NCBI GenBank assembly: GCA_019918135.1
Contig: WBZZ01002853.1
Coordinates: forward strand, 28,501 to 92,500
Length of the DNA stretch: 64,000 bases
Reading direction: 5' to 3'
DNA from: Paulinella micropora
Lineage: Eukaryota; Cercozoa; Imbricatea; Euglyphida; Paulinellidae
Shown: piece by piece, positions 19,855 to 31,524 of the stretch
How positions within the stretch are numbered: the first letter of the stretch is position 1
Layout: each line of letters opens with the position of its first letter
Position numbers and translations under genes: made by a program
The notes under the pieces: generated by a model
What the model saw: the letters and a program-made list of their open reading frames with translations, nothing else
What the model was told of the DNA's origin: nothing
Databases searched by the model: none

Positions 19855-22800
19855 AGAACATACGCCGCCACCTTTACCTACGATTGAAGAGAAAAAAGAA
19901 CTGAAAGAAAATCTCAGAGACCTGTTGAGGTATGGTAATTACGATATCATAAGGGACGACAGCAAGGAACACAAACTAGGAATAAATGAAAGCCGATATG
20001 CGGTAAGGATTAACGGCAACTTCCGATCATTTACGATGCGCGATGTGATAAGATTTATTGAAATAATATTGAACGACTTTGTAAGACGACAATCGCCCGC
20101 AGATAAGATTGATGTTGGTATTGAGTTTTTAGATTACTATGGAAAGGTATCTACAGGCTTACACAAAGTTAATCAAATCTCGGTTGAAAAAGTTTTAGAA
20201 AGATTGTCGGCAATATTTCAAAGCAACGAAAAGTCTTTATATGGACGAGAACGGAACAAACTTTGATAAATTAAAATTTGTATTGAAATCTGTTAAAATG
20301 CCTACTGGAGGGACAAGGCTACAGGTTTTGAACAAATTGGATATATACAGAAAGAAAGGAGTAATCTGTATTACTAACAGCGATAACTTATGCTTAGCAC
20401 GAGCAATCGTTGTTGTCAAAGCAAAAATTGAAAAACATCAAAAATTCTCACAAATTATACGAGGACGAAAGATACAGCAGGAAATGGCCGAGGCTTTACA
20501 CGATGAAGCGAAAGTTATTAAGGATGTGTGTGGGATACCAGAAATTAATACATTCGCTAATCACATTAAATGTAATCTGGTTATTGTTGAATTCCCTGAC
20601 CAAATCGTTTATAAAACAGATCTACTTGATGCTAACGGCGAACGGCTGACTAACCTTTACATTCTAAAGACTGAAGGACATTACGATGCAATAACTAACA
20701 TGAAGTCTATGCTAGGAAAGGAAAACTTCTGTGAGTTGTGTCTAAGGGGATACAAAAAAAGACACGCCTGTGAAGCTAAATGTAGTATCTGCGAAACCAA
20801 GGGATGTAAGGGAATAAACGACAAGAGCCAGTGGAAAGAATGCGAGCAGTGTAATAGAAAGTTTCCAAACACTGAATGCTTCAATAACCACAAGACTAGC
20901 ACATGCGATGTTAAAGCGAAATGTAAGACGTGCGGGCTGTGTTATAGAAAGAAAGACAAGCACAAATGCGGTTATGCGAAATGCCGAAATTGTAAGGAAC
21001 TGAAACCGCTTGAACACCAATGTGAAATAGCCAAAAAAGAAATCCTACCGCCGTCAGAGCAATACATATTCTTTGACTTTGAAGCGACACAGGACACAGG
21101 CGAACACATTGTTAATCATGCTGAAAGCCAGTATTACGATGCGAAGGAACCGCCTATTATACATAAGAGCATTCAAGATTTCTGTAATTGGGCTTTTGAC
21201 ACTAAGCACAGTAATTTTACATTTATTGCTCACAATGCCCGCGGTTATGATTGTCAGTTTATTCTTAAGTGGTTGGTTGATAACGGACAAACTCCATTCG
21301 TAATCTATGAAGGAGGTAAGATTATGATGATGACACTTAAGAAGTATCGGTTCATAGACAGCCTAAGTTTTCTTACGATGCCATTGTCAGACTTTCCAAA
21401 GACATTCGGGCTTACGGAACTTAAGAAAGGTTTCTTCCCGCACTTCTTCAATACGGCCAAAAATAAAAACTATGTCGGGGTAATGCCACATAAGAAACAT
21501 TACGGCTACGACACGATGCGAGGAGATAAACGAAAGGAATTTCTTGAATGGTATGACGAGCAAGTGAAAGCACATAACAGTTTTGATATGGTAAAGGAAA
21601 TCGCGGAGTATTGTCATTCAGATGTTGATATACTGAGGAAGGGCTGTATAGATTTTAGAAATCAGTTTCTAGAGTTTGGTATTGACCCTTTCAATATACA
21701 ACTATCGCGAGTTGTGTTATGGCTCTGTATCGTGCTAAGTTTATGCCAGAGAATTCAATTGCAATATTGAAAGCGGAAAAACAAAATAGGATGACTTCTA
21801 GGGCTTGTGTAGAATGGCTAGCATACAGAAGCAGGTTAGACAAAACCGATATTAAACATGCATTCAACGGAGGTGAAAAAATGTTTCAACTCGGACAATC
21901 TCGTGTGTATGTAGATGGATGGGACGAGAAAGACAAAACCGCTTATGAGTTTTACGGATGCCATTGGCACGGCTGTCAGAAATGTTGGAACGGCAATGCT
22001 TTGAATGTGAAGAAGAATAAGACTATGGGTGAGTTATACAGGGAAACAATGAGGAGAGAAAAACAACTTAATGAACAAGCGAAAGTAATAAGTATCTGGG
22101 AGTGCGAATGGAGCCTTATGAAAACCAGTGAAAGACTGGCAGAGGATACAAACGAACGAATTACTGAACAAGAAGGACTAAACCCACGAGAGGCGATGTT
22201 TGGAGGTAGAGTGAATGCTCTTAAATTATATTGGAAAGCCAGACACAACAATGAATATGCGAACTACATTGATGTATTTTCATTATATCCGACCGTAATG
22301 TATTACGACCTTTATCCAAGCGGGCACCATATAATTATTAGACCAAGCAACGAGGAGGAAAGAAAAAATATGAAAAACAAAATTATAAACAGAGAATATT
22401 TTGGAGTGGCTAAGGTTAAGATGCTACCGCCGAGAGGATTACTACACCCAGTCTTACCGAAGGCTGACAGAGGTAAGATGATGTATTACTTATGCGATAA
22501 GTGCGGAATGACTGAGCAACACGGCGAATGTATGCACACAGATAAAGAAAGAGCAATAACGGGCACATGGGAAACTCCCGAAATTTACAAGGCCTTAGAC
22601 AAAGGGTATAAGTTAATAAAAGTATATGAAGTATGGCACTGGAAAGAACAAAGCAGTAGCCTATTCAAAGAATACATAAAGACATTCTTGAAAGTAAAAC
22701 AAGAGTCCAGCGGATACCCCGCGGGATGTAATACGGAAGCGGAAAAACAAAATTACATAAACAGCATGGAAGTTAAAATGGGTGTAAAGATGGATGAAAG

Positions 22801-23661
22801 CAAAATATTTAAAAACGAAGGACGGAGAGCAGTGGCTAAGTTGTGCTTGAACTCTTTATGGGGAAAGTTTGGACAGAAACAAAATAAAACACAGAACAAA
22901 ATGATAAAGGATAAAGAAGCCTTATACAAACTATTGAACGATAAATCAGTGGATAATGTAAATATTAACATAATTAACGACCAAATTGTAGAAGCAATTT
23001 ATGACTTAAAACAGGATGCGGTGAGCGACCCGATTAAAACAAATATTGTAGTTGCTTTATTTACTACATGCCATGCGAGAATGAGACTTTACAATAATAT
23101 TATGATGGACAGATTAGGCAATAGGATATTGTATCATGACACAGACAGTGTAATATATACGACTAACAAAGAAATTAATCAGGCTGATGTAGAGACAGGT
23201 GATTTACTGGGAGATTGGACAGATGAATTAAAAGGAGCAAAAATAAAAACCTTTGTGGGAGGTGGGCCGAAAAATGTTATGGATACTTATTAGATAATGG
23301 TAAAGCCAGTATGAAAGTAAACGGATTTAGTATGAACTATGAAACGAAAAAAGCATTGAATTTACCAAATATGTTAAGTGTAATAAGTTGCGGGCTAGGT
23401 ATTACGAACACTGAATTATTTGAGAATGGTAAAAATGAACTGGCTAAATTGTTGGAGACTGATGAAGAATTACGGATTGCTAAGCGAATTGAGAAGTCTG
23501 GAAAAGTAGTTATAATAGAAAACAGCAAGATAACAAGAGACAAACAAAAGAAAAAAATAACAAGCGAATACTTAGGAAAGATATTTAGTTTTACATACAC
23601 GAAGAGACAGGTTATTGGAATTGTAGAGAATGCGATTGAAACTAGACCTTTTGGATATTAA
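19855..23661 (+). pseudogene. polB: Protein-primed-type DNA polymerase B, copy 1 (N-terminus missing, three frameshifts)
   Basis: The 5' end is cut by the GC junction. The reading then shifts frame near 20240, 21690 and 23275. Visible motifs in order: the IFQSNEKS block typical of Polinton-type PolB before the exonuclease domain; a Cys-rich zinc-finger-like insertion (about 20720-21020); ExoI FFDFEAT; ExoII HNARGYDCQF; ExoIII YCHSDVD; Pol motif A DVFSLYPTVMYYDLYP; motif B KLCLNSLWGKFG; motif C YHDTDS. The frameshift near 21690 lies in the block that should read near TIASCVMALYR, and the one near 23275 follows GGGPKN. All catalytic residues remain, but no single frame encodes the enzyme. The same three shifts occur in copy 2. 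Confidence 0.9.
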
Positions 23662-23777
23662 AAATATTTAGTATAACAAAAACAATATAGGTTTTTGGTT
23701 ATGAAGTAGAACTTCATAATTTTTTTATAATTAATTAATTTTTTTCCATAAATTTTTTTGTAAGTCTATATAGACCA
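23662..23777. promoter_or_regulatory. AT-rich leader with TATATAG upstream of small gene
   Basis: Very AT-rich spacer ending TCTATATAGACCA just before the ATG at 23778. The TATATA core close to the start is shared by most genes of this PLV. Confidence 0.45.
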
Positions 23778-24064
23778 ATGACTACCCTTAATAGACTATC
23801 TGAAAAATTTGAACAACTTTCAATTGAGAAGAATAAGGAATTCTTTTCAGTAAAAGATGTACAAAAGATAATTGATGATGAAATTAAGGCAATTGAAAAA
23901 AGTAGAGAAGGAAAGCCAAAGGATATTTTTCCGTTTGGTAAATACAAGGTAAGAAAATTCAAGATGTAGCAGTTATCGATAAGCCATATCTTGAATGGGT
24001 TATGAAACAGCCGTGGTTTGATAAATTTACAGATATTAAAAGTGAAGTAAAAAAATATATGTAA
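23778..24064 (+). pseudogene. Small protein with FGKYKGK-type motif, copy 1 (frameshifted)
   Basis: The first 63 codons run from the ATG at 23778 through DIFPFGKYK. The frame is then lost by what looks like one missing G (AAGGTAAG where AAGGGTAAG is expected). After the shift the sequence continues as IQDVAVIDKPYLEWVMKQPW to the TAA at 24062. The FGKYKGK..DV...PYL.W pattern is a short motif found in many phage and viral proteins, often next to or within nucleases; no activity can be assigned. About 95 residues if intact. Confidence 0.55.
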
Positions 24065-24091
24065 TAAAAATTATTTTGTAGTATATATAAG

Positions 24092-24457
24092 ATGAGCGAA
24101 CTCAACACCAAACAGGACTACTTGAATGAAATTGAAAAATGGAACATTGACAGTGAAATAAAAAAGCCAACAATTAAATGGACTAAGCCTGACATTGTAT
24201 CTTTCTATGAGCAATACAAGCCGAGGGATGACACGGCGGATGCTACCGCCGTAGGCGGTAATGTGAAAGTAGTTAAAGCTACATTACAAAAAATAATGGA
24301 CGAAGAACCAAGCACACCTTTTAAGGAAACAGATTTGAAAGAGACTGGAATTACGGAGATTAAAATGAATGTGAGCGAAGCGTCACAATGTGGCGAAGCC
24401 ACTTGTGTGAGCGATGTTATTCGTGTTGTAAAAAAAAGATACCAAAAAATAAAGTAA
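24092..24457 (+). CDS. Unrecognised 121-residue protein, copy 1 (intact)
   Basis: The start ATG follows TATATAAG directly (24080-24091), the promoter arrangement shared by the PLV genes. The protein is charged, with an N-terminal helix (LNEIEKWNIDSEIKKPTIKW) and a basic end (RVVKKRYQKIK). It converges on the fibre-like gene at 24615 across a hairpin module. In copy 2 one A is lost from a run of five, which breaks the frame near its start. Confidence 0.55.
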   Translation: MSELNTKQDYLNEIEKWNIDSEIKKPTIKWTKPDIVSFYEQYKPRDDTADATAVGGNVKVVKATLQKIMDEEPSTPFKETDLKETGITEIKMNVSEASQCGEATCVSDVIRVVKKRYQKIK

Positions 24458-24506
24458 ATTAAAAATAAATTAGTTCTTTGATATTTTGTTCTGACTGCCG
24501 TCATCA

Positions 24507-24613
24507 CAAAACATCGTTTTCCATTAAATTTTTTTGCTTTTAATTTTGCTTTATCTGTTGACGATGTTTGAGAGTAAGCGAGAGTGCGACAGCACGAAGC
24601 GCAACTCTCAAAT
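24507..24613. terminator. Hairpin 3'-end module A
   Basis: The layout is AAACATCG, an AT-rich spacer, CGATGTTT, then a stem TTTGAGAGT/ACTCTCAAA enclosing GTGCG..AGCACGAAGCGC, ending AAATATCA. The final TCA is the reverse complement of the TGA stop of the minus-strand gene ending at 24615, so the stop codon is part of the module. The same plan recurs at 27547-27711 and 51941-52087. Confidence 0.65.
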
Positions 24614-24614
24614 A

Positions 24615-25856
24615 TCATTGATCCTCTATAAAGTTAGCAATAACATTAATACCATTACCCGACCCGCCTGCCGACACAGCCTTTTGTGTGAATGTCAAAA
24701 CATCGTTCGGTGTTAATTGGATATCATAAGTTCTGAGGTTAATCTGCTGAGTAGAGCCAGCATTAACATAAATCTTAAAAATGGTTGTTCCGTTTGCGAT
24801 AGCAGTTGCTTTCGTGTCTGTATCTACAATTGAAGCTTTGGCATCAACATCAGCAAAACCCGCCCCTGTCAGTGTTCCGTTCAATACCATTCTGACGACA
24901 TTTGCCTTAGTATCTTCATTTGTAATACTTATCAAAGATGGAAAGACATTTGAATAGTTGGTTAGGCTATTATCGTATAGTGCTTTATTTCTGATACTTA
25001 AAATGGGGCTTTCAGTTATATTACCTGCTTCACTCCCTTCCGCCGTATTTGTAATACTTGTATTAATAGTGTTGGTGCCTTCAACAAACAAATTACAACT
25101 GGCTGTCTTCAGTCTTTGTATTCCAACTCCCAAATTATTATGAACAATTCGTGCTACAAATGGCAATGTAGTATTCCGCAGACTGACACCCGTGTTGGCA
25201 TTCGCATACTTAATCGTATGGACTAACTGAAAATCACCTGTCTTTGGATTTTCAATAGAAAACTTAATAGCACCAAAACCTAAGTATTGAAATTGAATTT
25301 GAAATACATTTCCCTTACTCTAGTCTAATACATGCATATCTCCTGTTCCGTCGCACGGGTCATCCCAGTACGCTTGAAAAAATACGTTTAGGGTTCCTCC
25401 TTTGCAATGTAGAATACACATTCCTTCATCTCTAGTCTTGTACAAGTAGAAACCATTAATTAATTCGTTATCTCCGATACCTATCCACGAATAATAATCT
25501 TCGGTTTCGTCCGTTGTCCATAAAGCAGTGAAGCGGGCTACAACACCCATACCAGTACGATATTTTATTTTCCTTTTGCTTACCATACAGGCATCAGCGG
25601 TAGCATTAGCAGTTGTTTTTAATTCCGCCATATTCTTCAGAAATGAAACACTCGCATTTGTCTGAGTTAATGACCATATCCGTGTATTAATGGTATATGG
25701 AAAGATTTCCTGTAATACTGGTGTTAAGGAACTGGTTAGGGTTTCACCAAAAGCGGTCTTCATATGATTAGTTTCAATGTGTCCATCATATCCAACTTTG
25801 ACATTTACAAACTTTTCGTCGGAATTTTGTGCGATTAAATTTCTCTGGTGAGACAT
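24615..25856 (-). pseudogene. PLV structural protein with GNVFQIQFQYLGFGAIKF motif, copy 1 (in-frame TAG)
   Basis: The ATG at 25856 follows TTTTATATATAAGAA. The frame is open for 178 codons, then has TAG at 25320-25322, and continues in the same frame to the TGA at 24615; together about 413 codons. The stop splits ...GDMHVLD from SKGNVFQIQFQYLGFGAIKFSIENP. Proteins with this (F/Y)GFG..F.IENP core occur in Polinton-like viruses and in some phages, next to capsid genes; a fibre or receptor-contact role is inferred from context. The N-terminal part has the YYSWIGIGD...GFYLYKTRDEG.CIL.CKGG pattern. The same TAG is in copy 2. Confidence 0.75.
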
Positions 25857-25954
25857 TTCTTATATATAAAACAAAAAATAATTTTCTTTTTCTTTTTTAT
25901 TTTTATTAGTTTTAAGAAGTTTATAAATATCAACTCATCAAGATTTCAATTCCC

Positions 25955-27433
25955 TTAACAACAATAGTCCTCTGAAGAATAGCATAAGTAGTAATTCAAT
26001 TGGACTGCTCCCTCAGCACTCCATTCATACCTCCGTTCGGTGTCCAATGATAGCCCTGCCACTTCATAACCTTCTTCTTCTCTCTTGTCATAAAGCGGGC
26101 GGTTGTGATCCCAGAAATCAACATGGAACCAGTTATATTTATACACATTAGAGTTCAAAACGGCAGAGCCCTTAATTTTTTCCTTCAAAAGCATATAGTC
26201 TTCATCGCGGGCACAAGCGATATCAAACTGCTGAATTCTATTAATATCCAAAGTAGTATAATAAGAAGTAATCTTAGCCTGTGCTCGGTTATCGCAATCA
26301 AATGCGGTGTTTGAAGTTTCAGTATTATTAAACCCGCTAGTGTAAATTCGGCGAATTCTCTCACCCTGCGAGCGGTTCATCTTCAAAACAAATAACTGAG
26401 TGCCTGCACCGAGATTGGTTTTCCAAGAGATAGGGTATTCAGTCTTGAACGAAAAGCCTTCACCAGCAATCTTCTGTTGAACACCCAAGATAACATTCGG
26501 ATCAGTTTCAACAGCAAGAAAGAGGTTAAGGTTGGTAACCTCTGCGGGTTGTGTGGTGGCTGTTGCTCCTGCTCCAACACTAAGGGCATCAGTTCCATAA
26601 AATACGGTTTTGTTCGTACCCTCCCACACAATCCTCAAATCAAGAATTTCATTAAAACCAATAGTCTTATCAATTTCAAAAATGGTTCCAAAAAGCATAC
26701 CCAGAGGAATAGACACATTGATAACGGGAGTAGCGGTGTTATTGGCTCCACCTTCAAAATACTTAGCCTCCTCATAAGAGACATTTACAACAGAGGCAGC
26801 ACCAGTTCCGTTAGCAATGAGCAAATCATTATGACGACGAGCATTGACAGATGGTGGAGAAATTGCTCCTGCTATAGCAGTTCCGTATAAATCAAGCACA
26901 GCTCGCAATTGAGCCTGATCTCCAAAATTTGCTACGGTAGCAGCACTTGCTTGTTGGCCAGCAAACACGTTAGCATTAAAGGCGGTTGTAGCACGCCCAT
27001 CAGCATTACACTTTTGAAGCATAGCCCCATAACCAGACCCAGCCCCGTGGTTATCCAAAGCCATAAATCTATCATAAGAAATCTCAGGCTTCCAAATCAT
27101 CTCAGTGTAATTTCCCACATGTTGAAGATTACACAGATACTGCCCGCTTCGGCTTCGTAGTTCAGTCGTCTTAATCATCGGCAGGCAGTCCATTGGAATT
27201 CGGTTGTATCTTCCACCACCACCACCCGCACCTGGTGTGTAGGTAAATCGCAAAACAGACCTCGCAAGGTTCAAAGGACGAGTTGGAATTTCAAAAGTTG
27301 ATTCAATTCCCCCCACGGTGGTAATCGGCACAACCGCAAGACTTTCGCGGGCAGTAAGTTTATTAAGCGAATACTTACCGCGGATAAGCTCGCTCTGACT
27401 GTGTGTAAGTTCTCATCCATATTGGACAGGCAT
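25955..27433 (-). pseudogene. mcp: PLV major capsid protein, copy 1 (TGA at codon 7)
   Basis: The full frame starts at the ATG 27433 (after a poly-A/T leader) and has 492 codons. Codon 7 is TGA (MPVQYG-stop-ELTHSQSELIRG), and from there the frame is open to the stop at 25955; a shorter 458-residue start with ATT-ACC-rich beginning is the longest ATG-like alternative at 27331. The PITTVGGIESTFEIPTRPL N-terminus, IPLGMLFGTIFEIDKTIGFNEILDLRIVW and the acidic C-terminus with EDYCC fit double-jelly-roll capsid proteins of Polinton-like viruses. TGG to TGA is the simplest explanation for codon 7. The lesion is shared by copy 2, so it predates the duplication. Downstream initiation could still give a slightly short product. 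Confidence 0.85.
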
Positions 27434-27546
27434 TTTTTCTTTTTTTTTTTGAAATAGTGTAAATTAACTAATTCACCAGAATATATTTATAGAAAAAATA
27501 AATAATTTTAAATTAATTATTGATATTTTATTCACCCGCTTCGCGG

Positions 27547-27711
27547 TTTCATAAAACATCGTTTCCCATTAACTCGCCTTTTCCGATGTTTAATTGTTGT
27601 TTCCGACTACTTCGGAAACAACGGAACAACAAACGAGAGTGCGTAGCACGAAGTGAAATTGTCACAAGTCCCGAAGGGACGTTGTGATGGGACAAAGTCT
27701 CTCACAAATAT
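27547..27711. terminator. Hairpin 3'-end module B
   Basis: The order is AAACATCG, spacer, CGATGTTT, two nested stems (TTGTTGTTTCCG.../CGGAAACAACGG and CACAAGTCCCGAAGGGACGTTGTG), GAGAGTGCGTAGCACGAAGTG, then CTCTCACAAATATCATCTAG. It abuts the stop of the penton gene (minus), with TGATATTTG reading on the minus strand at the stop. Homologous in layout to the modules at 24507 and 51941. Confidence 0.65.
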
Positions 27712-28414
27712 CATCTAGCCTTTAACAAATTGAAGAATGAATTAAATAAATTAAAATAATTAGTTTCACGATAAACTAATAAAGTCATAACGAATCCCAA
27801 ACCATTAAGATTAATCGCTTGGTCGTTTTCGTCCGTCAAGTAAAACCTAAATACATTATTTGAACTCGCCGATAATGTTTTTCCGTATTCGCTACCAGAG
27901 CCGTCATAGATGACAGACCCAAAAGGGATTTCGTTGGCAGTGTATATTTCTTGTAGCACATGATTATCTCCTTCATTCACTAAATCCGATTGAAGATACA
28001 AAGTTTTTTCACCAGTTAGAATAATTACATTTGGCGATTTAATAAAATTACTTGCAAAGAAATATGTTGAATTTCTTTCAAACCCCATAACCTCGTGAAT
28101 ACGGGCATCGCCATCAAATATAAACCGCGGTTGAATTCCTTTATTCTCTGACACACTGAATGTTAATTTTCCATCTTCTGGTTCTATGTTGGTATTGTTG
28201 CTTGTTATTGTGTATGTGTATCGCTTGGGGCTGTCTGCGGTTAGCACCTCTGCCAGTTTATTTTTTAAGTTGTTCATTGTGTAGTTGCCCTCCGGTATCG
28301 TAATTAAAGCCTCAGACCCGTCTTCGGATAATGTAAAAGTATTGTAAGGACTGGCGACTGAATAATACGACTTCGGAACATAGATATGAAGAATTTTACA
28401 ATGTGTTGGATTGT
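27711..28414 (-). pseudogene. Penton-like minor capsid protein, 3' part, copy 1 (5' end replaced by GC DNA)
   Basis: This part encodes about 234 residues beginning NPTHCKILHIYVPKSYYS, with SPYNTF.L.E, the TIPEGNYT....K..L motif, a GKLTF.VS.N block, LGF-like MGFERNSTYFF, TLYL.S.LV, LQEIYTANEIPFG.VIY and NLNGL.FV.TLLVYRE. These are features of the conserved PLV/penton single-jelly-roll protein. The sequence changes abruptly to GC-rich DNA at 28414/28415, and the missing 22-bp start lies at 43061-43082. An artificial open frame continues into the antisense of the ATPase gene up to 28829. Confidence 0.85.
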
Positions 28415-31393
28415 CGCGTCGTTTGCGAACCTGCGCCTGCCGCTGCCGCGCCCGACGGACCTGGTGGAGGAAGCGCCGATGCCTGAAGAAGAGTTGCTGG
28501 CTGACTTGCTGGGGCAGGCGGGCGACAACCTGGAGCCGGCGCAGCTGCGGGCGGAGGCGCGGCGGCTGGCGCAGGAGCTGCGGCCGGCGAGTGGGGGCGG
28601 GGCAGCGGCGAACGAGGCGACGGTGCGACGCATGATGGCGGAGGGGCGCGCGCGCATCCAGGCGGAGGTGGCGGCGAAGCGCACGCAACGGGCGTGGGAC
28701 GAGGAGGAGAGCGCGCACTACACTTGGCTGGAAATGCAGAAGCTGCGCCGGCGCGTGGAGCCGTTGGTTCTGAGCACGCTGGGACGGGGCGGGGGTTGTT
28801 CGGACGCGCAGGCGGCGGCATGGGAGCAAGTGCGCAAGGGCCGGCTGTCACCGTTCACGCCGGGGCTGAAGCTGCCACCCTCGTTCTACTCGTACCAGGC
28901 GCTGCCCGTGAACAACCTGGGAGTGGCCGACTGCCAGTTGGTGCGCCTGAACACGTTGTTGGAGGCGATCTACCGGGGCCCGCTGAACGAGGAATTCCAG
29001 GTCTGTCTGGCGGCGGCGCAGACGGCCGGGGCCGTAGGCACGTTTTTTCACCTGCTGATGTACGGCCCGCCCGGCACGGGCAAGTCGCATCTGCACCAGC
29101 TGCTGACGGAGCACTGCCTGCTGCAAGGGGCGGTACGCGCGCAGCTGGGGATGTCGGCCAAGGCGCTGGCCGGTAACTTCAACTTTATCGGGCAGGTGAC
29201 GGTGATGGACGAGCTGCCCAAACACTACCGCGGCAACCACAACCCGAACATGGAGGAAGACGACAAGACCGAGATGATCAAGGCCATGCTGTGGTCCCGC
29301 AGCGTGGGGTTTTCGTACATGCGCACCGACCAGGACACCGGGCAGCGCTTCCATGAGTACACGCAGGCGCAGGTGAGCGGGTCGCACCTGGTGAACACCA
29401 ACACGCACCCTTCTCGGTTCGCGCAGCCGCTGCGGGATCGCTTCCACACGCGGTACGTGCCGGGGCGCGTCCGGCCGGGGTGCGAGGCGTGGCGCAATTT
29501 TGCGGGCGACGGAGACGACGAGGAGGCAGAGGCGCGGCGGCACGCGCTGCCGCGGTGGGTCCGGGACAATGGCGCGCTGATCACGCTGTACTATTACTTG
29601 CAGTCGCTGGGCTTTGTGTCGCCTGTGAAGCTGCACGTGACCTCCACGATCATGGAGGAGTTTTGTGTCGAGGCCATGAAGAAGGGGGTCAGGCGCCTGA
29701 ACCTGCAGCGCTTCATCCACCGCCTGTGCGCTTTGATCAAGCTGGTAGCTATCCGCCGCGCCATTGAAATCGTGTTTCACTCGTCGGTGAGCCCGCTGAT
29801 TGACCCGGCGCTCGGTACCGATCACGGGCTGCCGCTGGGCAGACCCCCCTCGCTGGTGCAATTTGCCTTTCTGGAGCCCTTCCTCAACGACGAAGACCCC
29901 AGCGTGATTATGCAGGCCGTCGGCCTGCTCGCGCCACAGGAGCTGCAACAGCCGCAGCAGCGCCAGGTTCTGTACAGCTTGGCGGAGGCCTTCTTCGGCC
30001 GCGCCACCCGAGGAGAGGGGGGGGGGGGCCGGCGCGGCGCGGCGGCAGGGGTGGTGGTGACACGCGCAGCGGGCTCTACCGGGCCAGCGACCCTGCCGAT
30101 GATGGCAACGGCCATTACGACGATGATGACGGCGGCGGCAGCGGCGGCGGCGGCAGGGGGGGCGGAGGGCGCCCGCCCTACAAGAAAAGGCGCGGCGGGG
30201 GGGAGGAGGCGGAGAAGGAAGAAGACGAAGCCCGCGCTTGGGCCCCCGAGGAAACCAAAGAGGCCTACAAGTCCCCTTTTGTCGGGGAGTGCACCGAGGC
30301 GCTACCGGTCACGGCCAGCGACGCCACTCAGCGCAGGTACTTGGAGGAAAGCAAGCTGAGCCGCGGCGTCTTTGAAAAGAACGAGCTGCGGCTGGTGCAG
30401 CAGCGCCGGGCCCGCGTCGAGGAGCTGGGGCTAGTGCGCGAGGGGCCGGGGGGCAACCTCGGCACCTTTCTCCTGCCCAAGCAGCCCCCGCTCTTCCCGG
30501 AGCCCAACGACTTTGCTGCCTGCCGCAAGAAGCTGTTGCAGTTGGCTTGGCAGAACCGCCCCGACGCCGATTCGCGCGACTACGAGGAGTACCGACACGT
30601 GCTGGATCTGTTGCAGGACGAGAACGAACGCCCCGGGTCCGGGGGGGGCGCCGTCATCAAGCAGACGCGCGACTACTTCGAGATCCCCGAGGGCATTATG
30701 CTCTGGGGGTTGTGGCAGGACCTACTGCAGAGGCTGATGCTGTTGCAGCTGCAGCGCGGCTACGGTCGGCCGCGGCAGCTCCTCACGGGCCAGACGGACT
30801 ACAAGTCCACCCACTACAACCTCACGGTCGTCAACCTACTGCCCGACGTCTTCTGTGGCTCCAGCACAGAGCCCCGCGCGCGACGAGAGCCACTGGATCA
30901 GTCCCTGCAGACACAGCTCAACAAAGACCCCGCCGCCTTCGGCCTCTACCTCCGCGACAAGGCCCTGGCCGTTCGGGGCAACGACGAACGCCACGCCGCA
31001 GCCGCCGCCGCCGAGCCCCGCTCGGACTACGCCGACTACGTGTATTGCCAGCACCACAAGGAGCTGCTGCTGCCCCGCAAGGACCTGCAGCGCCTCTCCC
31101 CCGCCGACCGCCTCGTCACTCTGCCCGACCACCTCCTTCTCAAGGCTATCCACCGTGCCGACAAAAAGATACGCACCGAAAACGCGCGGCTCCTACGCGA
31201 AAACGAAAGCTTTGCGGGACTCTTCGTGGGCGACGACGACGATGCAGAGCAACAGCTCCACTTGTACTCGTATGGTATGACGTCTGCTAACCAGACCCTA
31301 AATCTGCCTCCTGTCGAGGAGGAGGAGGAGGAGGAGGGAGAAGAGGGGGTAGACAACTACGACCACCGCGCTCGGCGCGGATTGATGGAGTGA
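28386..31393 (+). pseudogene. Large ATPase gene fragment, copy 2 (5' truncated, frameshifted)
   Basis: Homologous to 15907-18880. The 5' 410 codons are missing. The open frame now starts at an ATG (28386) supplied by antisense penton DNA, giving a chimeric N-terminus before SFANLRLPLPRP. Walker A, Walker B, motif C and the arginine-finger region are retained. Near 30016 the G-run is longer than in copy 1 (at least nine G), shifting the frame, so the Gly/Arg segment and C-terminal domain are in another frame (30341-31393). A fragment like this is unlikely to make the normal protein. Confidence 0.85.
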
Positions 31394-31524
31394 ACAAGGG
31401 GGGGGGGGAGAGGGAGAGGTAGATAGATCTTTTCCTTGCTTTTTGTGTTTTTCTTTTTTTTAGTTGCATTCTTATTTAAAACAAAAGGACAAGAGCTTTA
31501 AAAAAAAACTCCGTTCGGTCGGCC

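Larger units (their letters stand above)
15907..28414. repeat. Tandem repeat unit 1 (GC part plus PLV-left), 12.5 kb
   Basis: This unit consists of 15907-19854 of the GC-rich element followed by 19855-28414 of the PLV. It recurs directly at 28415-40931, and its first 2.1 kb recurs again at 40932-43060. The offset between copies is 12,508 at the left edge, growing to 12,518 through small indels in the GC part, then 12,517 after a one-base deletion near 36655. Confidence 0.92.
19855..28414. mobile_element. Polinton-like virus, left part, copy 1
   Basis: AT-rich DNA with PolB, two small genes, a fibre-like structural protein, major capsid protein and most of the penton gene. The left edge cuts PolB inside its N-terminal region; the right edge cuts the penton gene after its first 22 bases. 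No terminal inverted repeat is visible at either edge, as expected if both are breakpoints and not element ends. Confidence 0.85.

Noticed and set aside
27711-28829. A 372-codon minus-strand frame as a real capsid fusion protein
   Set aside because: The N-terminal half is antisense translation of the ATPase gene, rich in R, P and Q, and ends exactly at the GC/PLV junction. Only 27711-28414 is penton.
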